A stretch of 64,000 bases of DNA from CAIVAT01 sp964525995. Its GTDB lineage: Bacteria; Bacteroidota; Bacteroidia; Bacteroidales; FEN-979. Location of the stretch: assembly GCA_964525995.1 (NCBI GenBank), contig CAZGIM010000004.1, positions 179,420 through 243,419 on the forward strand, written 5' to 3'. The notes under the pieces were generated by a model. The model had not been told where the DNA came from, searched no databases, and saw nothing but the letters and a program-made list of their open reading frames with translations. The translations under genes were made by a program, and so were the position numbers. This document shows, in pieces, positions 59,139 through 64,000 of this stretch (the first letter of the stretch is position 1; each line of letters opens with the position of its first letter).

Positions 59139-59432
59139 TCAGCTTTCAACCGGTTTCTCCGGGGTTTCGGGGGATTCGGTCGTTTTTTTCCTGCTCCGGA
59201 CCGCTTTTGGCTTCTCGGCTGTGGGAGGGGTTGATTCCGTAATTTTTTTCGGGCTCTTTTTGATGGGCTCTTTCACTGCTTCAACAGGGGTTTCCACGAT
59301 AGCAGCAACTTTCACAGGTTCAGGATTTTTCACGGATTTCCGCGATGTTTGTTTCTTTTTGCGTGCGCGGCGTACCCCGGAGGTTCCGATGACGATCTTT
59401 CCGCGTCGGGTTTTTTTATCTCCTTTTCCCAT
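59139..59432 (-). CDS. Small ribosomal protein THX family, with extended tail
   Basis: 97 residues. The first 30 (MGKGDKKTRRGKIVIGTSG then VRRARKKK) match the THX/bTHX peptide of the small ribosomal subunit, which in Thermus is only about 26 residues. The rest (31-97) is a Lys/Pro/Glu/Thr-rich low-complexity tail with repeated VETPVEAVKEP / TESPETPEKP-like units. A longer tail is common in Bacteroidota versions, but this one is at the long end. It binds rRNA in the head of the 30S subunit. Single gene between rsmG and trmH. Confidence 0.85.
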   Translation of the reverse strand: MGKGDKKTRRGKIVIGTSGVRRARKKKQTSRKSVKNPEPVKVAAIVETPVEAVKEPIKKSPKKITESTPPTAEKPKAVRSRKKTTESPETPEKPVES

Positions 59433-59490
59433 TTGAATGTAAATTTAATTCATAAAGAGCAAAGATATAAAAATTGAATAATTAAATGTA

Positions 59491-60192
59491 TCAGTCGGGG
59501 AATCGATTCTGAAAATCGCGGAGAATTGCGTCAGACTTTTTTACCGATGTTTTCAGCCATTGCAACAGGATGCTATCTTTTTCCTCGTTGCTAAGTTGCC
59601 AGGCGATTGACGATGACCGTAACCGGTCGCTTAAGGTTTGGATGATGATTGCGGCCGAAACGCTTATGTTCAGGCTTTCGGTGAATCCGACCATGGGAAT
59701 CCGGATAAAATCATCAGCCATTTCAAGGGCTTCGGAGGTGAGTCCCTTCAGTTCCGTTCCGAATAACAGCGCTGTTTTTTGGTCAAGTGGCAGGGTTGAA
59801 GGGGTATAGTCGTTTTTGTGGGGGGTTGTAGCGATGAGGCGGTATCCCTGTTTTTTAAGTTCTTGAAGGCAAGCGCCGGTATTCTCTGCAAGACCGTTAT
59901 ATTTTTTCAGGGTGAGCCATTTTGAAGCGCCCAGGGCAACGTCGGGATTCACCTCATATTTGTTCCGGTTCTCGATGATATGCACATCCTGAATCCCGAA
60001 ACAGTCGCAGGTACGCAATACCGCGCTGGCGTTATGAGGCTGATAAATATCTTCGAGAACAATGGTAAGATGTCGCGTTCTGAACCGGAGTGTATCCACG
60101 AATTTCTGGTACCTGTCGGGAGTGACAAAACGCGTCAGGTGCTCGATCATTTGTATGATACCCTGATTATCGGGATGGATCGGCTGGGGCAT
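59491..60192 (-). CDS. trmH: SpoU-type tRNA/rRNA 2'-O-methyltransferase, TrmH-like
   Basis: 233 residues. The SPOUT motifs are visible: motif 1 HNASAVLRTCDCFGIQDVHI, motif 2 ALLFGTELKGLT, motif 3 IPMVGFTESLNISVSAAI. This order and the basic C-terminus suggest TrmH, which methylates G18 of tRNA. A shorter start at the ATG 60150 (MIEHLTRF) is possible. The annotated start fits the -7 element at 60215-60222. No other RNA-modifying gene is adjacent except rsmG further downstream. Confidence 0.9.
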   Translation of the reverse strand: MPQPIHPDNQGIIQMIEHLTRFVTPDRYQKFVDTLRFRTRHLTIVLEDIYQPHNASAVLRTCDCFGIQDVHIIENRNKYEVNPDVALGASKWLTLKKYNGLAENTGACLQELKKQGYRLIATTPHKNDYTPSTLPLDQKTALLFGTELKGLTSEALEMADDFIRIPMVGFTESLNISVSAAIIIQTLSDRLRSSSIAWQLSNEEKDSILLQWLKTSVKKSDAILRDFQNRFPD

Positions 60193-60214
60193 AATCGACC
60201 GGTTCTTTTCCCGT

Positions 60215-60222
60215 CAAAAGTA
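60215..60222 (-). promoter_or_regulatory. -7 element of trmH
   Basis: TACTTTTG on the minus strand (TAnnTTTG), 22 bp before the ATG at 60192. Confidence 0.55.
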
Positions 60223-60262
60223 AAAAAAATGGCCAGATATGCCTGAAATCCGGGAAAAAATG

Positions 60263-60270
60263 TAATTTTG
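60263..60270 (+). promoter_or_regulatory. -7 element of the YfgM-like gene
   Basis: TAATTTTG (TAnnTTTG), 21 bp before the ATG at 60292. Its last three bases form a TTG in frame with the gene, which could be mistaken for a start codon. Confidence 0.6.
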
Positions 60271-60291
60271 CACCTCCAAAATTCAGAAAAC

Positions 60292-60996
60292 ATGGCCAAT
60301 AAGCAGGAAAAAAAGATTGAAAAGGCTGAAGAACGGATTGGAGCGGTTGAAGAAGTATTCAGCAAATCAGAACAATTTATTGAAAAGTACCAGAAAGTCA
60401 TTCTCATTGCAGTCGGGGTGATTGTTGTTGTGGTTCTTGTAGTGTTCGGATTCAAGAGGTTTTATATCGGACCCCGCGAGAAGGAGGCACAAAGCCAGAT
60501 GTTTATGGCCGAGAAGTACTTTGAGATGGATTCGCTGAACAAGGCTTTAAACGGCGACGGTCAATATTTAGGCTTTTTAGCCATCATGGAAGATTACAGT
60601 ATGACCAAATCGGCCAATCTCTCGCATTATTATGCCGGAATATGTTATCTGAAGCTTGGTAAATATGACCAGGCATTAGAGCATCTTGATAAATTCAGCA
60701 GTGATGATAAAATTATTGCTCCGATGGCAAAAGGAGCCATGGGCGATGCATACATGGAACTGAAGCAGGTTGAAAAAGCAGCCGGCTTTTATCAGGATGC
60801 CGCTGATATGAACAAAAATGATTTCACCACACCGCTGTTTTTAATGAAAACGGCAATGGCTTATGAGGAGTTAGGAAAGCTGGACCGGTCGCTTGAGTTT
60901 TACAAACGCATCAAAGAGGAATATCCCCGGTCGAATGAGGGACGTGAGATTGATAAATATATTTCCTATACCGAATCGTTGTTAAAAAAGAACTGA
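60292..60996 (+). CDS. YfgM-like membrane-anchored tetratricopeptide protein
   Basis: 234 residues from the ATG at 60292. A charged N-terminus with a helical stretch precedes one membrane segment, VILIAVGVIVVVVLVVFGF (about 38-56). The rest is a set of TPR-like helical pairs, for example LSHYYAGICYLKLGKYDQALEHL (split here as residues about 118-140), AKGAMGDAYMELKQVEKAAGF and AMAYEELGKLDRSLEFYKRI. It resembles YfgM, an inner-membrane protein that meets the Sec translocon and periplasmic chaperones in E. coli, but the match is to fold only. Monocistronic, with a terminator before fmt. Confidence 0.85.
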   Translation: MANKQEKKIEKAEERIGAVEEVFSKSEQFIEKYQKVILIAVGVIVVVVLVVFGFKRFYIGPREKEAQSQMFMAEKYFEMDSLNKALNGDGQYLGFLAIMEDYSMTKSANLSHYYAGICYLKLGKYDQALEHLDKFSSDDKIIAPMAKGAMGDAYMELKQVEKAAGFYQDAADMNKNDFTTPLFLMKTAMAYEELGKLDRSLEFYKRIKEEYPRSNEGREIDKYISYTESLLKKN

Positions 60997-61027
60997 TACC
61001 GCACATTCACTTTTAAATGTAAATCGG

Positions 61028-61078
61028 AACCCGTCGGGACAGTATGGAAGATACTGATCCGGCGGGTTTTGTTTTTGA
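61028..61078 (+). terminator. Terminator of the YfgM-like gene
   Basis: AACCCGTCGGGA (61028-61039) pairs with TCCGGCGGGTT (61058-61068), with one mismatch or G-T step, followed by TTTGTTTTTG. It lies 31 bp after the stop. Confidence 0.75.
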
Positions 61079-61110
61079 TTTTGTATTTTTATCCCGGCAA
61101 ATAAAAGGTC

Positions 61111-62079
61111 ATGAAAGATTTTCCACGGTTGGTGTTTTATGGCACTCCTGAGTTTGCTGTTCCTTCATTGAGCAGGATTCTCGAAGCGGGTTACCGGGTG
61201 CCTGCAGTGGTAACCGTTCCTGACCGCCCTTCAGGAAGGGGTCTGAAGATGGTTGTATCACCGGTTGGCGCTTTTGCACATTCAAAAGGAGTTCCTGTAC
61301 TGCAGCCGGTAAATCTCAGGGATTTGCATTTTCGGGAACAATTAGAGGCGTTGAGACCCGACCTGCAGATTGTGATCGCCTTCCGCATGCTGCCCCGTGA
61401 GGTGTGGTCATTACCCCCGCTGGGAACCTTTAATCTGCATGCCTCACTGTTACCGCAGTACCGGGGAGCAGCCCCGATCAACCGGGCTGTCATGAACGGC
61501 GAGACCGTGACCGGACTTACCACCTTCCTCCTTGATGATGCTATCGACACCGGACGGATTCTGATGCGCGAAAGGATTCAAATTGGCAGCGACGAAACTG
61601 CGGGGGAGTTGCATGACCGGTTGATGGTTGCAGGTTCCGGGTTGGTACTGAAGACCATTGAGCGTATTCTTCAGGGTGACCGGGGCACCTCGCAGGAGGA
61701 GATGATTGAAAGCGGGATTGAACTGCATAAAGCTTCCAAGATTTTCAGGGATGATTGCAGGATCGACTGGAAGCGTGATACCCTCCAGATCCATAATTTC
61801 ATCCGGGGTTTATCCCCGCTGCCAGGTGCATGGACTCAGGTCAGATCGTGTGACGGGGTCGTAAATACGATCAAGATACTGAAGGCAGCGCCCGGTTCCG
61901 GAGGCGTCGCAGAAATCCCGGGCATCTTCCGGATACAGGGGAAAGATGAGGTTACGGTATCCACGGGGAACGGATTTATATATGTTAAGGAGTTACAGCT
62001 TTCTGGCCGGAAACCCTTGAATAGTGCGGAATTTATCAGTGGTTATGGCCGTATATTTTCCGAAACCCTTTGTTTATAG
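61111..62079 (+). CDS. fmt: Methionyl-tRNA formyltransferase
   Basis: 322 residues. It formylates initiator Met-tRNA with 10-formyltetrahydrofolate. The catalytic region is NLHASLLPQYRGAAPINRA (N108, H110), followed by LDDAIDTG with D146 and FYGTPEFAVPSL near the N-terminus. The C-terminal OB-like domain follows DDCRIDWKRD. In many bacteria fmt sits with def, but here it stands alone between the YfgM-like gene and hup. Its 3' end is followed by the hup promoter. Confidence 0.97.
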   Translation: MKDFPRLVFYGTPEFAVPSLSRILEAGYRVPAVVTVPDRPSGRGLKMVVSPVGAFAHSKGVPVLQPVNLRDLHFREQLEALRPDLQIVIAFRMLPREVWSLPPLGTFNLHASLLPQYRGAAPINRAVMNGETVTGLTTFLLDDAIDTGRILMRERIQIGSDETAGELHDRLMVAGSGLVLKTIERILQGDRGTSQEEMIESGIELHKASKIFRDDCRIDWKRDTLQIHNFIRGLSPLPGAWTQVRSCDGVVNTIKILKAAPGSGGVAEIPGIFRIQGKDEVTVSTGNGFIYVKELQLSGRKPLNSAEFISGYGRIFSETLCL

Positions 62080-62151
62080 CTGTTTTCATGGGGAGATATT
62101 AACAAAAATTTGAATTTATCAACATTTTCAATGGTTTCGTATAAAAAACAC

Positions 62152-62181
62152 TTGACAATTATTAATGAAAGCTTATATTTG
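62152..62181 (+). promoter_or_regulatory. Promoter of hup
   Basis: A TTG at 62152-62154 (TTGACA) and TATATTTG at 62174-62181 with 19 bp between them form the best -33/-7 match in the window. The start codon at 62222 follows about 35 bp after the likely start site. This fits a highly expressed gene. Confidence 0.8.
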
Positions 62182-62221
62182 CATTGGTTATAAATTTGGT
62201 ATTCATTAAAAATCAAGCAAA

Positions 62222-62494
62222 ATGAACAAGGCTCAATTAATCGAAGCAGTTGCAAATGATGCAAAAATGACAAAAGCAGAAGCCAAAAGGGCTCTGGAAT
62301 CTGTTATTACTGCTACCACCAAGGCACTGGGCAAAGGTGAAAGAGTTGCTTTAGTAGGTTTTGGTTCATTCTCTGTTTCCAAGAGAGCTGCTCGCAAGGG
62401 TCGCAATCCTCAGAACGGAAAAGAGATCAAGATTCCTGCAAAGAAAGTCGTAAAGTTCAAAGCCGGCGCAGAACTTGGCAAAAAAGTAAAGTAA
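62222..62494 (+). CDS. hup: HU-family DNA-binding protein
   Basis: 90 residues, the standard HU length. It is a small dimeric nucleoid protein that bends DNA. MNKAQLIEAVANDAKMTKAE is the classic N-terminus, VGFGSFSVSKRAARKGRNPQ (45-64) forms the beta-arm base, and the family proline is P63. The end is Lys-rich (KKVVKFKAGAELGKKVK). Strong promoter and terminator mark a single-gene, highly expressed unit. A degraded partial copy of this gene lies 0.8 kb downstream. Confidence 0.97.
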   Translation: MNKAQLIEAVANDAKMTKAEAKRALESVITATTKALGKGERVALVGFGSFSVSKRAARKGRNPQNGKEIKIPAKKVVKFKAGAELGKKVK

Positions 62495-62516
62495 ATCTTT
62501 ACGTTTTAAAGATTAT

Positions 62517-62545
62517 GAAAGCGGCTCAAAAGGCCGCTTTCTTTG
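62517..62545 (+). terminator. Terminator of hup
   Basis: A 9-bp GC-rich stem GAAAGCGGC (62517-62525) / GCCGCTTTC (62533-62541) with a 7-base loop and a short T-rich tail, 22 bp after the hup stop. Confidence 0.85.
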
Positions 62546-62581
62546 TATAGCACTTGAACATTTTTTTTCAGATCAATCGAT

Positions 62582-62589
62582 TATCTTTG
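62582..62589 (+). promoter_or_regulatory. -7 element upstream of the first small membrane gene
   Basis: TATCTTTG (TAnnTTTG) lies about 105 bp upstream of the ATG at 62695. A TTG at 62554-62556 is 25 bp upstream, longer than usual spacing. In the second copy the matching octamer reads TATCTTTA, losing the final G. Confidence 0.45.
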
Positions 62590-62694
62590 AATATTTTTAA
62601 ACCGGACATCAAACTTTTTTAAAATTTCCCGTATTTTAAGTCAATTATCGGATTGTGATTCAGCCAAGGATCACATTTATTAAAATTTGAGCAT

Positions 62695-63084
62695 ATGAAA
62701 CTAAACCTGACCTTTTTCAAGAACAAATTTTTCATTTCGGGATTGATTTCCGGAGCGCTGATTGCTTCAGTAGTATTCATCCTGATTCTTTCGTCAAATT
62801 ATCCGCCATCGGATAAAAAGAAGCTTAAGGGGACCGTTTCGGGAACGTATACCCCTTCGGTTGGAGATATAGGCGAGCGGCAGGGGTTCACTCCCACCAC
62901 TTGTGGTATGAAACCGGTGATAGTTTTCGACCTCGATCCTACTCACACGCCCATAACTTGTCACGAGGATGTTGAACCCGATCAATCCACTCACGTAATC
63001 GTCACCCAGGTAAGCCCTGCTCCGTTATGCCAAAACGGAGGCATTCATGTCAAAAATTTTTGGCAGAGTGGTGGTCCGGACTAA
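62695..63084 (+). CDS. Small single-pass membrane protein, copy 1
   Basis: 129 residues. I do not recognise the family. A short basic N-terminus (MKLNLTFFKNKF) precedes one hydrophobic segment, FISGLISGALIASVVFILIL (about 13-32), without a clear cleavage site, so it is probably anchored with its C-terminus outside. A linker PPSDKKKLKGTVSG leads to a C-terminal region with three cysteines (in TTCGMK, ITCHED and PLCQNGG). The first 58 residues are identical to those of the copy at 63317, whereas the C-termini differ strongly. It follows hup and sits upstream of a CRISPR array. No cas-like feature is present. Confidence 0.75.
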   Translation: MKLNLTFFKNKFFISGLISGALIASVVFILILSSNYPPSDKKKLKGTVSGTYTPSVGDIGERQGFTPTTCGMKPVIVFDLDPTHTPITCHEDVEPDQSTHVIVTQVSPAPLCQNGGIHVKNFWQSGGPD

Positions 63085-63104
63085 GTAGGCCAGTAATTCC
63101 GGAG

Positions 63105-63202
63105 CAAACCAGGCCACTGTATCAAAGGGTAAAATGGTTGCTTTAGAAGGTTTTGGTTCATTCTCTGTTTCCAGGAGAGCTGCTCGCAAGGGTCGCAATC
63201 CG
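63105..63202 (+). pseudogene. Remnant of an HU gene copy
   Basis: The sequence from about 63105 to 63200 matches the hup gene codons for residues about 32-63 (best over GGTTTTGGTTCATTCTCTGT and the following GCTGCTCGCAAGGGTCGCAA). One inserted base before GTTGCTTTA shifts the frame, the first 31 codons and last 27 are gone, and the 3' junction runs straight into the upstream region of the second membrane gene. A 36-codon frame (63134-63244) crosses it but is unlikely to be a gene. It shows that a duplication once covered hup together with the small gene. Confidence 0.85.
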
Positions 63203-63316
63203 TTATCTTTAAATGTTTTTAAACCTGACATCAAACTTTTATAAAATTTCCCGTATTTTAAATCAAATATTGGATTGTCATTCAACCAAGGATCACCTTT
63301 ATTAAAATTTGAGCAT
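63202..63316 (+). repeat. Direct repeat of the upstream region at 62581-62694
   Basis: This 115-bp stretch repeats 62581-62694 with scattered substitutions and continues into the coding repeat (62695-62868 and 63317-63490). Together they form a direct repeat of about 290 bp with a spacing of 622 bp. The -7 element in this copy is altered (TATCTTTA). Confidence 0.85.
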
Positions 63317-63694
63317 ATGAAACTAAACCTAACCTTTTTCAAGAACAAATTTTTCATTTCGGGATTGATTTCCGGAGCGCTGATTGCTTCAGTAGTATTC
63401 ATCCTGATCCTTTCGTCAAATTATCCGCCATCGGATAAAAAGAAGCTTAAGGGGACAGTTTCGGGAACGTATACCCCTTCGGTTGGAGATGAAGGCACGC
63501 GGCAGGGCGTCGTTTCGACCAATTGTGGTATGAAACCGTTGGTAGTTTTCGACAGCGATCCTACTCAAACGCCCATAATTTGTCACCAGGATGATGGGAT
63601 AGAAGCGGGACGTGTGATTGTCACCCAGGTAAGCTCTGCGCTGTTTTGCCCAAACGGAGGCGTTCATGTCGAAATGCTGGTAACGCAGAATTAA
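63317..63694 (+). CDS. Small single-pass membrane protein, copy 2
   Basis: 125 residues. The first 58 are identical to copy 1 (basic start, hydrophobic segment 13-32, linker ending TPSVGD), with only three silent base changes over 174 nt. From residue 59 the two part, yet three cysteines keep their places (NCGMK, IICHQD, LFCPNGG), as do stretches such as VIVTQVS. I take this as a C-terminal domain outside the membrane, possibly with a disulfide. The function is unknown. Its stop is 8 bp before the first CRISPR repeat. The weakened -7 element leaves its expression in doubt. Confidence 0.72.
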   Translation: MKLNLTFFKNKFFISGLISGALIASVVFILILSSNYPPSDKKKLKGTVSGTYTPSVGDEGTRQGVVSTNCGMKPLVVFDSDPTQTPIICHQDDGIEAGRVIVTQVSSALFCPNGGVHVEMLVTQN

Positions 63695-63702
63695 GCGCTG
63701 AA

Positions 63703-63932
63703 ATTTCAATTCCACTTTGGTACGATTGATTCTTCCTTACTAATCATTCGCTCTGCCGTGTATTGACAATTTCAATTCCACTTTGGTACGATTGATAGTT
63801 TCTGGAATCGACCGGGTTCGCCTTGCCTTTGACCATTTCAATTCCACTTTGGTACGATTGATAGCCTGCTGATGTCGGCACCACCCAGGTTCAGCAACTC
63901 CCATTTCAATTCCACTTTGGTACGATTGATAG
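63703..63932 (-). CRISPR. CRISPR array, four repeats and three spacers
   Basis: Repeats of 30 nt at 63703-63732, 63769-63798, 63835-63864 and 63903-63932. On the plus strand they begin ATTTCAATTCCACTT and end GTACGATTGATAG. Repeats 2-4 are identical, while repeat 1 ends TC instead of AG. Spacers are 36, 36 and 38 nt. Read on the minus strand the repeat ends in ATTGAAAT, the form of 3' end that gives the 8-nt crRNA handle in many type I-B and type III systems. The altered repeat then lies at the trailer end. Transcription from right to left is therefore inferred. No cas gene is in the window. Confidence 0.93.
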
Positions 63933-64000
63933 TCATGTCTTAGCCTGAACTACTCCCCATTGTTAAGACAAAAAAGTTAAAGAGTATTGTTGTTTACCGG
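63933..64000 (-). promoter_or_regulatory. Possible CRISPR leader, cut by the window edge
   Basis: The 68 bp to the right of the last repeat contain no further repeat where one would be due (about 63969-63971). They include an A-rich stretch, AAAAAAGTTAAAGAG. If the array runs leftward, this is the leader next to the newest spacer. It is incomplete, so the call rests on array polarity. Confidence 0.45.

Noticed and set aside
63134..63244. 36-codon frame through the HU remnant as a real small gene
   Set aside because: It is a chance joining of a frameshifted hup fragment to duplicated non-coding DNA and has no promoter of its own.
63933..64000. A fifth CRISPR repeat
   Set aside because: With 36-38 nt spacers a repeat should start near 63969-63971, but nothing there resembles the consensus.
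1..64000. tRNA genes, IS elements, prophage
   Set aside because: I saw no T-loop-like GTTCGAxTC with matching acceptor arms, no transposase or integrase frames and no terminal inverted repeats.

Overview
The window reads as a chromosomal segment of a Bacteroidota bacterium, most likely Bacteroidales-like and Gram-negative. The signs are type IX secretion (T9SS) C-terminal sorting domains on two exported proteins, many -7 promoter elements of the TAnnTTTG type, the small ribosomal protein THX, a TolC/HlyD/FtsX-type efflux set, LpxK plus two lipid A deacylase-like outer-membrane proteins, and a short archaeal/eukaryal-type prolyl-tRNA synthetase. Coding density is high and genes lie on both strands in short operons. 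I see no phage, transposase or tRNA.

Layout. 1-369: start of a dihydrolipoamide dehydrogenase gene on the minus strand, cut by the window edge. 626-6622 (+): an amino-acid block with two PLP enzymes of the Cys/Met family flanking threonine synthase and a ThrH-like HAD phosphotransferase, then an alpha/beta hydrolase. 6639-18056 (-): second hydrolase, glycine decarboxylase, a PKD-domain T9SS cargo, a membrane protein with a cytoplasmic tail and beta-barrel-like C-terminus, its overlapping ECF sigma factor, and a divergent membrane pyrophosphatase. 18282-21520 (+): BFN/UVR protein, nucleoside-type permease, thyA-folA. 21527-28568: exported Bacteroidota family protein, dnaB, LpxR-like protein, a small exported protein, purine nucleoside phosphorylase, lpxK, an orphan receiver protein. 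28722-38817: Nif3, zinc-ribbon coiled-coil protein, FadL-like barrel, aromatic-rich lipoprotein, proS, GIN-domain lipoprotein, PagL-like protein, mazG, peroxiredoxin. 38901-46370 (-): TolC, FtsX-type permease, HlyD adaptor, gyrB, wecB. 46396-46744 (-): RNase P RNA, divergent from a MATE transporter whose message looks leaderless. 48151-60192 (-): glycosyltransferase, YfhO protein, rpmH, GH16 T9SS cargo, PepD dipeptidase, PqqD-like protein, OPT transporter, rsmG, THX, trmH. 60292-62494 (+): YfgM-like protein, fmt, HU.

The right edge (62500-64000) is the most unusual part. Two tandem copies of a small single-pass membrane protein share a 58-residue N-terminus that differs only at silent sites, followed by strongly diverged C-termini. 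Between the copies lies a frameshifted remnant of the neighbouring HU gene, which shows that the duplication once included HU. A four-repeat CRISPR array follows directly. Repeat polarity and the degenerate first repeat suggest it is transcribed leftward, with its leader and any cas genes to the right of the window.

Functional links. The thr/met block handles homoserine-derived amino acids. thyA-folA form the dTMP/folate pair. PepD, PqqD-like and OPT look like a peptide uptake and cleavage unit. LpxK, LpxR-like and PagL-like proteins all act on lipid A. The HlyD-FtsX-TolC genes form an efflux set that lacks its ATPase locally.
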